Assembly (NCBI GenBank): GCA_052118065.1
Contig: JBQKHY010000004.1
Span: 1-64,000, forward strand
Direction: 5' to 3'
Length of the DNA stretch: 64,000 nucleotides
Source of the DNA: Ruminococcoides sp052118065
GTDB taxonomy: Bacteria > Bacillota > Clostridia > Oscillospirales > Acutalibacteraceae
Shown here: positions 33,983-43,276 of the stretch, piece after piece
How the letters are laid out: every line of letters starts with the position of its first letter
Position numbering within the stretch: position 1 is the first letter of the stretch
Position numbers and translations under genes: made by a program
Notes under the pieces: model-generated
Database searches by the model: none
What the model was told of the DNA's origin: nothing
Seen by the model: only the letters and a program-made list of their open reading frames with translations

Positions 33983-35623
33983 TTAATATTCTACACCCAT
34001 AATGTAGTAATATACCGGCTGGTCACCCTTGATTAGTGAAATATCAATGTTGCTACCGTACTTTTCAAGCAATGCTTCATAAGCCTCGTTAGCTTCTTCC
34101 TCTGTAATATCTTCACCGTAAATTAGAGTAACAAATGATGCACCCTTTTTGATAACTTCTTTTGCTAGTTTTAGAAGAGCTTTCTGAGAAGACTTTTCAC
34201 AAACACAAAGTTTGCCGTCCTTAAGACCGATAATCTCTCCTTCTTTAATCTTCTTTCCACCAAATTCGCTATCTCTGGCAGCAAATGTAATCTGTCCTGT
34301 TACAACATTCTTAACTGACTCAGACATAACTTCTAGGTTTTCTTCAACTGTAGAATCTTCATCATAGTTGATAAGAGCAGTTAAACCTTGAGAAATTGTC
34401 TTTGACTGAATTACATAAACTTCTCTGTCATCTACCATATCAACAGCCTGCTCTGCAGCCATAATAATATTCTTGTTATTTGGTAGTACAACAACTACCT
34501 TTGCAGGTGTTGCCATAATTGCATCATAAATATCATCAGTTGATGGGTTCATACTCTGACCACCTGAAACAATGTGGTTACAACCCATATCTGTAAATAG
34601 TTCAGAAAGACCTTCACCGGCTGCAACTGAAACAAAACCGATTTCTTCTGTTGGTTCAGCCTTTTGTAGTTTAGGTGCTTCTTCTTCAGTAGCACCGGCG
34701 TTCTTGTGCTGTTCCTTCATATTTTCAACTTTAACAGTTAGTAGCTGACCATACTTTAGACCCTTTTGTAGTGCCATACCAGGGTTATCTGTATGAACAT
34801 GAACCTTGATGATTTCTTCATCATCAACAACTACAACACAGTCACCAATAGACATTAAATATTCTTTTAGGTCTTGTGGGTCTGCCAAACATTCAGCATC
34901 TCTGCCAACAATAAACTCTGTACAATAAGTAAAGTTAATTACTTCATCAAACTGAGCAGCTGCACTTTCAAAGCTATCTGTAGTAGTTTCTGTTTCTTCT
35001 TCAAATGGAATAATCACATCATCGGCAATAACAGAAAGCATACCCTGGAAGATAACTAACAGGCCCTTACCACCGGCATCAACAACACCTGCTTTTTTAA
35101 GTACAGGTAAGAACTTTGGTGTTAGTTCAAGAGCTTCTTCTGCTGCTCTGACTACTTCTGTCCAAACGATTGTAGCATTGCCTGTTTCAGTAATAATGTT
35201 CATACCTGCTTCATAAGCCATTCTTGCAACAGTAAGGATTGTACCTTCTGCCGGTTTAGTAACAGCCTTATAAGCCTCATCAACACCAATACCTAAAGCA
35301 TCAACTAAATCTTCACCATTAGCCTTTTCCTTATCCTTAAGACCTTTTGCAAAACCTCTAAAGATAATTGAAAGGATAACACCTGAGTTACCTCTTGCAT
35401 TACGAAGCATAAAGGAAGCAGTCTTGGATGCTACTTCTGAAATAGGAGCATCCTGAAGTTTCTTTAGTTCCTTTGCTGCTGCAGAAATTGTCATTGACAT
35501 ATTTGTACCTGTATCACCGTCCGGTACAGGGAAAATATTTAAGTCATTTAGTGCTTGTTTTTGAGCACATATATTATTTGCACCTGAAATGATGGCATCT
35601 CTAAATACATTACCAGTAATCAT
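33983..35623 (-). CDS. DAK2-domain protein of the FakA/YloV family
   Basis: Protein of 546 residues. The N-terminal DAK2 domain binds ATP through NIFPVPDGDTGTNMSMT and RNARGNSGVILS, as in the kinase subunit of dihydroxyacetone kinase. The middle and C-terminal parts follow YloV/FakA, which together with a DegV-type FakB phosphorylates fatty acids for incorporation into phospholipid. No DegV gene lies in this window. AGGATG lies 8 bases before the ATG. In Firmicutes this gene often neighbours recG, as here. The lipid-kinase role is from family knowledge. Confidence 0.85.
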   Translation of the reverse strand: MITGNVFRDAIISGANNICAQKQALNDLNIFPVPDGDTGTNMSMTISAAAKELKKLQDAPISEVASKTASFMLRNARGNSGVILSIIFRGFAKGLKDKEKANGEDLVDALGIGVDEAYKAVTKPAEGTILTVARMAYEAGMNIITETGNATIVWTEVVRAAEEALELTPKFLPVLKKAGVVDAGGKGLLVIFQGMLSVIADDVIIPFEEETETTTDSFESAAAQFDEVINFTYCTEFIVGRDAECLADPQDLKEYLMSIGDCVVVVDDEEIIKVHVHTDNPGMALQKGLKYGQLLTVKVENMKEQHKNAGATEEEAPKLQKAEPTEEIGFVSVAAGEGLSELFTDMGCNHIVSGGQSMNPSTDDIYDAIMATPAKVVVVLPNNKNIIMAAEQAVDMVDDREVYVIQSKTISQGLTALINYDEDSTVEENLEVMSESVKNVVTGQITFAARDSEFGGKKIKEGEIIGLKDGKLCVCEKSSQKALLKLAKEVIKKGASFVTLIYGEDITEEEANEAYEALLEKYGSNIDISLIKGDQPVYYYIMGVEY

Positions 35624-35679
35624 CTCATCACATCCTATCCTTAACGATAATTAAATTCATAATCATTATAACACAAAAA

Positions 35680-35706
35680 AAGGACTTGTACAAGACAAGC
35701 CCTTAA
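35680..35706 (-). terminator. spoVS terminator
   Basis: A 10-base stem with one mismatch (AAGGGCTTGT/ACAAGTCCTT on the minus strand) is followed by seven T. Confidence 0.85.
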
Positions 35707-35771
35707 AATAATTGTATAAATTTTCAGCTTTTTAGATAGAAAAAATTTCCATTTGTTTTATTATTTCATAG

Positions 35772-36053
35772 TTATTCAACACTTTGTTGTTGTTTTGTTG
35801 CTTTTTCTACTAAAAAACTCATAGCTGTGCGTTCTTCACCATTGATTTCTACATTTGTAAATGATGGCACACAAACAATGTCACATTCTTCATTTAGATA
35901 TGATCTTGCAACTGCAATTGACTTTACTGCTTGGTTGGTAGCACCGGCACCTACTGCCTGAATTTCTACCTGTCCCTCATCACGAATAACTCCGGCTATT
36001 GCACCTGCAACAGAATTTGTTACTGATTTTGAAGATACTTTTAGTGTTTCCAT
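35772..36053 (-). CDS. spoVS: Stage V sporulation protein S
   Basis: Small Alba-like protein of 93 residues, nearly canonical: METLKVSSKSVTNSVAGAIA and GAGATNQAVKSIAVARSYL. In Bacillus it affects septum formation and sporulation. It stands just downstream of ymdB, a conserved neighbourhood in Firmicutes. AGGAAAAG lies upstream of the ATG. It is followed by a strong terminator. Confidence 0.94.
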   Translation of the reverse strand: METLKVSSKSVTNSVAGAIAGVIRDEGQVEIQAVGAGATNQAVKSIAVARSYLNEECDIVCVPSFTNVEINGEERTAMSFLVEKATKQQQSVE

Positions 36054-36145
36054 AATTCTTTTCCTCCAACAAATAAAATGTTTAGTTATATTATAACTTA
36101 TTAGTGTGGCAATTTCAAGAGTTTTATTACATATTTTGGTATTAA

Positions 36146-36922
36146 TTATCTTAGTTCAATTCTCTCAATATCTTTTGTTACTGCTGTTTTGTCATCAATA
36201 TCAAATATAACACAATCCATTTTACAGTCACCATCTGCGTAATCAAATCTTTCCGGTAATTTATTTCTAAGTTTACTGATAATAATTTCCGGTTTAACAC
36301 CGAGTACAGAATTAATAGGACCTGTCATACCTACATCCGTTATATAACCTGTGCCATTTGGTAAAATTTCTTCATCAGCAGTTTGTACATGAGTATGTGT
36401 GCCAAATACTGCTGTAGCCTTACCGTCTAGGTAATAACCCATTGCTCTCTTTTCACCTGTTGCCTCAGCATGAAAATCCACTATCTTAATTTTGCAATCA
36501 TCTAATTCTTCCAAAATTTTATCCATTGTTCTAAATGGACAATCAAGAATATTATCCATAAACGAATTACCCATAACATTTGCTACACCAACAGTAACTC
36601 TGCCCATATCATATTTGCAGTAACCTACTCCCGGAGTTGTACCCTTTGGGAAATTAGCAGGTCTGATAATATAAGGCTTTTCATCAAGGTAAGAATAAAA
36701 TTCTTTTCTTCTAAATGTATGGTTACCTAAAGTGATAATATCTGCACCACTGGTAAAAATATGGTCAGCAGAAGATGGTGTAATACCGTTACCGTCACTT
36801 GCATTTTCACCATTACAAATAGTTAAATCTATTGACTTAATTTTCTTTAAGGAAGGAAGTTTCTTTCTTAGAAACTCACAACCGTTTTTTCCAACAACAT
36901 CGCCAATACATAAAATTCTCAT
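36146..36922 (-). CDS. ymdB: YmdB-type metallophosphoesterase (TIGR00282)
   Basis: Phosphoesterase of 258 residues, active on cyclic nucleotides in Bacillus, where it influences biofilm and sporulation gene expression. Metal motifs are GDVVGKNG, NGENASDGNG, LGNHTF, DFHAEATGEK and GTHTHVQTADE, all intact. ATG 36922 gives the standard start MRILCIGDVVG; the frame is open 42 bases further but without support. The ribosome-binding site is weak. It is followed by spoVS after 92 bases. Confidence 0.92.
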   Translation of the reverse strand: MRILCIGDVVGKNGCEFLRKKLPSLKKIKSIDLTICNGENASDGNGITPSSADHIFTSGADIITLGNHTFRRKEFYSYLDEKPYIIRPANFPKGTTPGVGYCKYDMGRVTVGVANVMGNSFMDNILDCPFRTMDKILEELDDCKIKIVDFHAEATGEKRAMGYYLDGKATAVFGTHTHVQTADEEILPNGTGYITDVGMTGPINSVLGVKPEIIISKLRNKLPERFDYADGDCKMDCVIFDIDDKTAVTKDIERIELR

Positions 36923-37018
36923 ATATACACACTTTCTATATTTATATAGGTGAATTATTTTCATCCTTAAATTATAAAGTTATTATATCACAATTCATTT
37001 GCATAAAAAAGTAGTATT

Positions 37019-38212
37019 TTAATTTTCCACAATTATCGGTGACTGTACACATAAATTCTCTGTAACCTGATAATCACAATCAATGTAATAATAATCCTTA
37101 TCTTGTCGGTAGGTGTAATTACTTTTTTCTATATTTTTGTTGTGGAAATAAAATTTTTCTTCTAATTTTGCAAGTTTGTTCAGTTGCTTTTTATATTCTT
37201 TTAAAGAAATATTTTTCTTTTCTAATTTGTAAATATATTCTTCTGTTAAGGAAAAAGGCAAAACAATATTATTTGTATAACCGTAATAAGTTCTTTTAGT
37301 AGATTTATAGGTATCATATTTTATATGATTAAAATCTATCGGAAATGAGAACCAAAGCAAATTACATCTTTTTCTTTTCATCATTTCATCAGTTTCACAG
37401 AGGAATTCACTTTTCTTTTTTATCTTATATGTTCTTTCATAATGAGTTCTGCCTATTATTTCACCTACTGAATGAACAAGTGTAGTTGTGGTTTCTGTAT
37501 TTTCTTCACTTTCACCATTTACAACTACACCACTAACCAGCATTTGTCCCTTTACTACTGCTGAACCTACTTTTACCATTGGCGTACCCTTTAGAACACT
37601 TGACTTTACTACTACAGCATCTCTCCTACATTTTAAGTTTGATGGTTGATTATTTTTTAAAACCTTTGTTGGTACTTTATATTTTTCTTTTACTTCTACT
37701 TCAGCTTTACAGCCTGTTAGGTTAATTGAAATCCACCTTAATTCAGGTAACTTCTTTACCACTTTTCTTTCTATATCCTTTAAATTCAGATTTTCTTTAT
37801 ACACACCGTTATGAATTCCAATATCATTTAGAACATTTAAGATTTTAGTTGTTGGTACATTGTTATTACCGTTAACTGTGGTTACCCAAATAAATTTACT
37901 TAAAGTAAAGGTTATTAAAAGAAATATTATTGCACCAATGAAAATACCTTTCCTTTCTTTATATTTTTTTATTATAAAGGGCAATCCTACTTTCTTCTTT
38001 ATCTTTGTTTTTATTTCGGTTTTATATAAAGATTTCCTTAGTCTTTTATACTCTCTAACATTAACAGAAAAAGAAATACCATCTTTGCAAGGAACAATAT
38101 TCCAATATGTATAGCCTTGACGGTTAAGAATATTTATAAGTCTTGCTGTAAACTTTCCTCTGGCAATACAAGTAACATAGCCACGAACATAACGAATTAA
38201 CTTTACCAGCAT
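37019..38212 (-). CDS. yqfD: Sporulation protein YqfD
   Basis: Protein of 397 residues matching YqfD, a sporulation-induced membrane protein required in the mother cell of Bacillus. The N-terminal cytoplasmic part carries the RGKFTARLINILNRQG segment; a membrane helix lies at about 88-112 (GIFIGAIIFLLITFTLSKF); the extracytoplasmic part contains a POTRA-like stretch (WVTTVNGNNNVPTTKILNV). It follows yqfC by 8 bases with GGTG before the ATG. The pair is transcribed in spore formers by SigE-type polymerase; I did not find a clear SigE promoter. Confidence 0.88.
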   Translation of the reverse strand: MLVKLIRYVRGYVTCIARGKFTARLINILNRQGYTYWNIVPCKDGISFSVNVREYKRLRKSLYKTEIKTKIKKKVGLPFIIKKYKERKGIFIGAIIFLLITFTLSKFIWVTTVNGNNNVPTTKILNVLNDIGIHNGVYKENLNLKDIERKVVKKLPELRWISINLTGCKAEVEVKEKYKVPTKVLKNNQPSNLKCRRDAVVVKSSVLKGTPMVKVGSAVVKGQMLVSGVVVNGESEENTETTTTLVHSVGEIIGRTHYERTYKIKKKSEFLCETDEMMKRKRCNLLWFSFPIDFNHIKYDTYKSTKRTYYGYTNNIVLPFSLTEEYIYKLEKKNISLKEYKKQLNKLAKLEEKFYFHNKNIEKSNYTYRQDKDYYYIDCDYQVTENLCVQSPIIVEN

Positions 38213-38220
38213 TTACTCAC

Positions 38221-38472
38221 CTACAAAATAAATTCTATTTTTAGCACAGTACCCTCTATTACTAAAGCTGAAGAAGAAAGATATTTTAGTTTCAGACTTC
38301 TACCGGTAGCTGATATAACCATTGACTTTGTATTTACCTTAATATTTTCACTTTCATATTTTAAAACACCTGTACAACCCTCAATTGTAATTTCTCTATT
38401 TCCTGTCATTTCTATTAACGGTATGTTTGAAGTTAAATCTGTTGGAAAAAATCTTTCAAAATCTTTCTTCAT
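38221..38472 (-). CDS. yqfC: YabP/YqfC family sporulation protein
   Basis: Protein of 83 residues of the YabP/YqfC family: beta-rich, with GNREITIEGCTGVLKYESE and the ending LKIEFIL. I start it at ATG 38472, where GAGGTG lies 6 bases upstream. The open frame extends far upstream into the divergent ylbJ-like gene, which is not credible. It forms a two-gene operon with yqfD, as in Bacillus and most Clostridia. Confidence 0.88.
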   Translation of the reverse strand: MKKDFERFFPTDLTSNIPLIEMTGNREITIEGCTGVLKYESENIKVNTKSMVISATGRSLKLKYLSSSALVIEGTVLKIEFIL

Positions 38473-38542
38473 CAAGTCACCTCTTTCACTTATTTTTACG
38501 AAAGTAAAGTTATATTTATGACTAATTGCATATATATTAAAA

Positions 38543-39619
38543 GTGAAGACTTTTATTAATTTTAAAAAAAACTTAATATTTCTATTTTCTTTAGGTGCAA
38601 TAATCATTCTCCTAACATTTACTAATACATATAAGGAAAGTGTTATTGAAGGCATTGATGTATGTTGTAATGTGCTTTTGCCTTCTTTATTTCCGTTTTT
38701 CTTTCTCAGTTCATTTGTTATATACACAAATTGTTTTCAGCCTATTGCAAAGCATTTAGGTTTTGTCAGTAAAATTTTCGGTGTATCTAAAAATGGACTT
38801 ATTGCTATTCTTTTATGTTTAGTAGGTGGTTTTCCTGTTGGTGGAAAAGCTATTGCTACTTTACACTCTGAAAACAAAATTACTGAAAGTGAGGCTAAAA
38901 CTTTAAGCTATTGCTTAGTAGGTGCAGGTCCCGGTTTTTTAGTTACATTTGTTGGAGAAAATTTGTTTTGCAACAAAACACTTGGCATTTATCTGTTATT
39001 TGCAAATTATCTAAGTGTTCTTTTAATTACATTTTTCAACTGCAAAATACTAAATAAACGGTCTAAAAAGCCCTATATATATAATAGTATAGAGAAAAGC
39101 AGTGATTATAGCCTTGGAGAAAGCATTGTAAATGCTACAGAAAGCAGTATTAAGTCATCACTTTCAATGTGTGGTTTTGTAATAATTTTTATTGTTTCAA
39201 ACAATTTGCTTAAACTTTTACCTATGCATACCGAACTGATTTCTATTATTTTAGAAATAACAAGTGGTATTATTAATTGCAATCATATTTTATCAATAGA
39301 AGGTGTTGCATTTTTCATTGGGTTTGGTGGAATATGTGTTCACTTTCAGATTTTTGGAATTATAAAAGATATTCATATTAGTAAAGTGTTTTTCTTTTTA
39401 ATGAGAGTTTTACAAGGTTTAATTTCTTATATAGTAATGTTTATTCTCTTAAAAGTTTTTCCTATTTCAGCAGAAACCTTTGAAAGTATAAACAAAGGAA
39501 CTACTGTAACAGTTTCTTCTACTATATGGGGAAGTTTTGCCCTTATATTTCTTTCATTAATATTCTTAGTGTCAATAAATCATAAAAATAATCAGGAGGT
39601 TAATTTATGTGCGGAATAG
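38543..39619 (+). CDS. YlbJ-like sporulation membrane protein (nucleoside-recognition GATE domain)
   Basis: Integral membrane protein of 358 residues with about eight helices. It follows the sporulation protein YlbJ: SLFPFFFLSSFVIYTN, LCLVGGFPVGGKAIATLH and LSYCLVGAGPGFLVTFVG are the conserved GATE-domain stretches. The start is uncertain: GTG 38543 is the only conventional codon at the right length, but no Shine-Dalgarno precedes it. It is divergent from yqfC and overlaps asnB by 13 bases, which couples it to asparagine synthesis in one transcript. Confidence 0.82.
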   Translation: MKTFINFKKNLIFLFSLGAIIILLTFTNTYKESVIEGIDVCCNVLLPSLFPFFFLSSFVIYTNCFQPIAKHLGFVSKIFGVSKNGLIAILLCLVGGFPVGGKAIATLHSENKITESEAKTLSYCLVGAGPGFLVTFVGENLFCNKTLGIYLLFANYLSVLLITFFNCKILNKRSKKPYIYNSIEKSSDYSLGESIVNATESSIKSSLSMCGFVIIFIVSNNLLKLLPMHTELISIILEITSGIINCNHILSIEGVAFFIGFGGICVHFQIFGIIKDIHISKVFFFLMRVLQGLISYIVMFILLKVFPISAETFESINKGTTVTVSSTIWGSFALIFLSLIFLVSINHKNNQEVNLCAE

Positions 39620-41445
39620 CAGGATGGTTTGACAAGTACATTGACTTTAGTGAAAAGAAGGAGGTTATCGGCAAAGTATCACAATCATTAATACCTAGAG
39701 GACCTGATGAGAATGGTGCTTACATTACAAATGATATTGCCCTTATACATAGGCGACTTGTAGTTATTGATAGAGAAAACGGAACTCAACCTATGACAGT
39801 ACAACACAAAGACAAAAAATTTACTATTGTATATAATGGTGAGTTATATAATACTGAAGAAGTCAGGACTAAACTTATTGCAAAAGGCTTTAAGTTTAGA
39901 GGAAGAAGTGACACAGAGGTTGTACTAAAGTCCTACATTCAATGGGGAAAGAAATGTGTTGAAAAGTTAAACGGTATTTTTGCCTTTGGTATTTATGAAA
40001 TGAAAAGCAAGGAACTGTTCATTTGTAGAGATAGAATCGGTGTAAAACCTTTATTCTATCATCAATACAAAGGTGGTTTGATATTTGCTTCGGAAATAAA
40101 AGCAATCCTAGCAACAGGTATGGTGAAGCCTATTGTTGATGAACAAGGATTAATGGAAATTTTCTTTATGGGACCTGCAAGAACTCCGGGAGTTGGTGTA
40201 TTTAAGGATATTAATGAACTTTGTCCCGGTGAAATGGCTCTATACAAAAACGGAAAGTTACACAAGGAATTTTACTTTAAACTGAAAGCAAAAGAACATA
40301 CTGATGATTTACAAACTACTATTGAGAAAACCAGATACCTACTTACAGACTCAATTAAAAGACAGTTAATTTCCGATATGCCGGTATGTTTCTTCTTATC
40401 AGGCGGACTTGACAGTTCAATAATCTCAAAAGTTGCATCGATGTACTACAGAGAAAAGAACAGAGGCAGAATTCACACATTCTCTGTTGAATATGAAGAA
40501 AATGATAAGTACTTTAAGAAAAGTCTATTTCAGCCTAACAGAGATGCTGACTATATTAAAATGATGGTTAAAGACACTCATAGTGTTCATAATGAAGTTA
40601 TATTAAATCACCCTCAACTTGCAGATGCACTGTATGATGCTACTGTTGCAAGAGATTTACCCGGTATGGCAGATATTGATTCTTCCCTACTGCTGTTTTG
40701 TAAAAAGATAAAGCAAGAATATACAGTTGCTCTTTCAGGTGAATGTGCTGATGAACTTTTTGGTGGGTATCCATGGTATCACAACAAAAATATTTTATTT
40801 GAACAATGTTTCCCTTGGTCAAAGGACCAGACTATAAGAAGAAAAATTCTAAAATCCGGCTTATTAAAAGATGGTGAAGAATATGTACACGAAAGATACT
40901 ATCAAACTTGTAGGAGAACCGATAAGCTAAGAAGTGACACAAAGGTATCTGCAAGAATGAGAGAAATGTTTATGCTGAACTTTTACTTCTTTATGCAATG
41001 CCTACTTGACAGAAAAGACAGAATGAGTATGTACTCAGGTCTTGAAGTTAGAGTTCCATTCTGTGACTACAGAATTGTTGAATATGCTTACAATATGCCT
41101 TGGGAAATGAAAGCCTATGATGGAAGAGAAAAAGGAATTGTAAGAAAAGCATTTGAAGACATATTGCCTAATGAAATATGCTGGAGAAAGAAAAGTCCTT
41201 ATCCAAAAACTCACAACCCAGTTTATATGGAAATTGTCAGTAAAAAGGTACAAGAAATTTTACAAGACAAAACAAGTGCATTATCTACTTTACTTAACAG
41301 AGATGGCATCAAGGATATTATGGATAATCCTGATAAGATAGAAACACCATGGTACGGTCAATTAATGAGAGCACCACAAATTATGGCTTATATTATTGAA
41401 CTTGATGAATGGTTCAAAACATATAATGTTGAAATAGACATATAG
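39607..41445 (+). CDS. asnB: Asparagine synthetase (glutamine-hydrolysing)
   Basis: Enzyme of 612 residues that makes asparagine from aspartate, ATP and glutamine-derived ammonia. The catalytic Cys2 is exposed after Met removal (MCGIAGWF). The glutaminase domain has RGPDENGAY, IHRRLVVID, and YNGELYN. The synthetase domain has the PP-loop FLSGGLDSSI and ALSGECADELFGGY. CAGGAGG lies 9 bases before ATG inside the end of the upstream gene. It overlaps the ylbJ-like gene by 13 bases and ends at a strong terminator. Confidence 0.95.
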   Translation: MCGIAGWFDKYIDFSEKKEVIGKVSQSLIPRGPDENGAYITNDIALIHRRLVVIDRENGTQPMTVQHKDKKFTIVYNGELYNTEEVRTKLIAKGFKFRGRSDTEVVLKSYIQWGKKCVEKLNGIFAFGIYEMKSKELFICRDRIGVKPLFYHQYKGGLIFASEIKAILATGMVKPIVDEQGLMEIFFMGPARTPGVGVFKDINELCPGEMALYKNGKLHKEFYFKLKAKEHTDDLQTTIEKTRYLLTDSIKRQLISDMPVCFFLSGGLDSSIISKVASMYYREKNRGRIHTFSVEYEENDKYFKKSLFQPNRDADYIKMMVKDTHSVHNEVILNHPQLADALYDATVARDLPGMADIDSSLLLFCKKIKQEYTVALSGECADELFGGYPWYHNKNILFEQCFPWSKDQTIRRKILKSGLLKDGEEYVHERYYQTCRRTDKLRSDTKVSARMREMFMLNFYFFMQCLLDRKDRMSMYSGLEVRVPFCDYRIVEYAYNMPWEMKAYDGREKGIVRKAFEDILPNEICWRKKSPYPKTHNPVYMEIVSKKVQEILQDKTSALSTLLNRDGIKDIMDNPDKIETPWYGQLMRAPQIMAYIIELDEWFKTYNVEIDI

Positions 41446-41450
41446 AGATG

Positions 41451-41480
41451 AAAGCAGAGTTTTTGTAACTCTGCTTTTTT
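41451..41480 (+). terminator. asnB terminator
   Basis: A stem AAAGCAGAGTT/AACTCTGCTTT followed by a T-run. Confidence 0.92.
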
Positions 41481-41546
41481 ATGATTTATTTTGCACTTTT
41501 GATTTTCCATATTGGTTACAAATCAATCACAATTAATCACTATTCG

Positions 41547-41575
41547 TTGAAATATCAACTTTGATATGATATAAT
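41547..41575 (+). promoter_or_regulatory. Promoter for the lipid kinase-PAP2 pair
   Basis: TTGAAA (41547-41552) and TATAAT (41570-41575) with 17-base spacing, 30 bases before the start codon. Confidence 0.7.
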
Positions 41576-41605
41576 ACCACATACGGTAAGGAGATAATAG
41601 TAATC

Positions 41606-42502
41606 ATGAAAAAGATATTATTCATTTATAACCCTGTATCAGGTAAAGGTGCAATAAGGTCAAAACTTTCTTATATTGTAGAAAATCTATCAACTATGGG
41701 TATAGTAACAGTTATGCCTACTAAAGCAAAAGGTGATGCTACTAAATTTGTAGTTGAAAATATGGATAACTTCGATACTATCATTTGTTCAGGTGGTGAC
41801 GGTACACTTAATGAAGTTACTACAGGATATATGAAAGTAGAAAAAGAAAGAAGAAAGCCTTGTGGTTATATTCCCGCCGGTACAGTAAACGACTTTGCAA
41901 CTTCACTTGGCATTTCTAAAAACATTAACAAATGTGTTGACCAAATTTTGGATAGTAGTATCTTCCCTTATGACATTGGAGAATTTGGTGACAGATACTT
42001 TAACTATATTGCCGGTTTCGGTGCATTTACTGAGGTTGCTTACTCAACATCACAAAGTGTTAAAAATATGCTGGGCAAAACTGCTTATATTCTTGAGGGT
42101 ATTAAAAGTCTTACAAAAATTAAAAGTGCTAATGTAAAAATTATTACAGAAAATAAAACTGTTGAGGGCAATTATATTTTCGGTATGATTTGCAATACTT
42201 TTTCTGTAGGTGGATTACTTAAAATTGACAGAGATGATGTTTCTCTTGATGATGGTAAATTTGAAGCTATCTTTGTAAAGAAACCTAAGAACCCTATTGA
42301 ATTTCAAGAAACACTTAACGACACATTAAGTGGTAAGCTAAACAGTAAACACTTTGAATATTTTAGAAGTAGCAACTTTAAAATTATTAGTGAAGAACCA
42401 ATTAACTGGACACTTGACGGTGAATTTGGTGGCAAAACCGATAATGTGGAAATTCATAATCACGAAAGGGCTATTGAATTTTTACGACCAAATAAAGGGT
42501 GA
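41606..42502 (+). CDS. Diacylglycerol kinase family lipid kinase (YegS/DgkB type)
   Basis: Kinase of 298 residues. The N-terminal catalytic domain begins IYNPVSGKG and carries the nucleotide-binding CSGGDGTLNEV and the IPAGTVNDFA motif. The C-terminal beta-sandwich follows. In Gram-positives DgkB recycles diacylglycerol left by lipoteichoic acid synthesis to phosphatidic acid; the exact lipid here is not shown. AAGGAG is 12 bases before ATG, a long spacing. Its stop overlaps the PAP2 gene by 4 bases. Confidence 0.86.
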   Translation: MKKILFIYNPVSGKGAIRSKLSYIVENLSTMGIVTVMPTKAKGDATKFVVENMDNFDTIICSGGDGTLNEVTTGYMKVEKERRKPCGYIPAGTVNDFATSLGISKNINKCVDQILDSSIFPYDIGEFGDRYFNYIAGFGAFTEVAYSTSQSVKNMLGKTAYILEGIKSLTKIKSANVKIITENKTVEGNYIFGMICNTFSVGGLLKIDRDDVSLDDGKFEAIFVKKPKNPIEFQETLNDTLSGKLNSKHFEYFRSSNFKIISEEPINWTLDGEFGGKTDNVEIHNHERAIEFLRPNKG

Positions 42503-43002
42503 TTAAAATCAAAAGAGAACAATTTTTAAAATGTATTAACACAATAAAAAACAATAATGCTCTGTACAACATAGTAAAAATCATTTACAAGTTTGTACCG
42601 TTTTCAATTTTTCTAGGCTATCCTATTCTATTATGCTACCTCTTATTTACTAAAGATATAAGGATTATTAAGGTTATTGTAATTCCTCTTGTTACATTTA
42701 TCGGTGTAACTGTAATGAGATTACTAATTAACAGAACAAGACCATATGAAAAATATAACTACACACCTGTGTTCCCAAAAGACACTAAAGGAAAAAGTTT
42801 TCCTTCCCGTCATGCAGCAAGTGCTTTTATACTTTCATATGCTTTTCTTTACATTAATCCGGTACTTGGAATTATCTCACTAAGTATATCTTTAGTAATG
42901 GCATCATTAAGACCACTTTGTGGTGTACACTATATTAGTGATGTTGTTGCAGGTATATTGATTAGTTCTATTATTGGAATATTGTTTTTCTTTATATTCT
43001 GA
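42499..43002 (+). CDS. PAP2-family membrane phosphatase
   Basis: Membrane phosphatase of 167 residues with the three PAP2 motifs: RLLINRTRP, PSRHAASAF and GVHYISDVVAG. About five helices. These enzymes dephosphorylate lipid phosphates such as phosphatidic acid, phosphatidylglycerol phosphate or undecaprenyl diphosphate. Coupling to a lipid kinase by 4-base overlap suggests opposing steps on the same lipid class. The start is uncertain: GTG 42499 adjoins AAAGG with no spacer; in-frame ATT or ATC a few bases later would sit better. Confidence 0.82.
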   Translation: MIKIKREQFLKCINTIKNNNALYNIVKIIYKFVPFSIFLGYPILLCYLLFTKDIRIIKVIVIPLVTFIGVTVMRLLINRTRPYEKYNYTPVFPKDTKGKSFPSRHAASAFILSYAFLYINPVLGIISLSISLVMASLRPLCGVHYISDVVAGILISSIIGILFFFIF

Positions 43003-43029
43003 TTTATGAAATTAGAAAAATTAAACTAA

Positions 43030-43058
43030 GGGCGATGAATTTTTCATCGCCTTTCTTT
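43030..43058 (+). terminator. Terminator after the PAP2 gene
   Basis: A stem GGCGATGAA/TTCATCGCC followed by TTTCTTT. Confidence 0.9.
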
Positions 43059-43208
43059 ATTATTAACTGTAAATTGTGCATAATACTTTTGTGCAAATTT
43101 ACATAAACAAGACTAAAAAATTCTATTAAAAGTCAAAAATATGACGCTTTTTGATAGAAATAATGCGTATATTTGAAGTAATTTGAAAGAAAATGAAAAA
43201 AATATCAA

Positions 43209-43224
43209 GAAAATGCATAATTTC
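43209..43224. promoter_or_regulatory. Candidate operator before the fru operon
   Basis: GAAAATGCATAATTTC is a near-palindrome two bases upstream of the -35 box. A related sequence with ATGC at its centre lies about 50 bases upstream (near 43157-43174). DeoR-type regulators such as the product of the first gene often bind such sites; assignment is inference. Confidence 0.35.
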
Positions 43225-43226
43225 TA

Positions 43227-43254
43227 TTGACAAACTAATATTTTTATGTATAAT
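43227..43254 (+). promoter_or_regulatory. fru operon promoter
   Basis: TTGACA (43227-43232) and TATAAT (43249-43254), 16 bases apart, 23 bases before the first gene. Confidence 0.8.
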
Positions 43255-43276
43255 TTATACCATAGAAGGTGATTGA

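Noticed and set aside
38473..38727. Long N-terminal extension of yqfC
   Set aside because: It lies inside the divergent ylbJ-like gene, and a good ribosome-binding site stands before ATG 38472.
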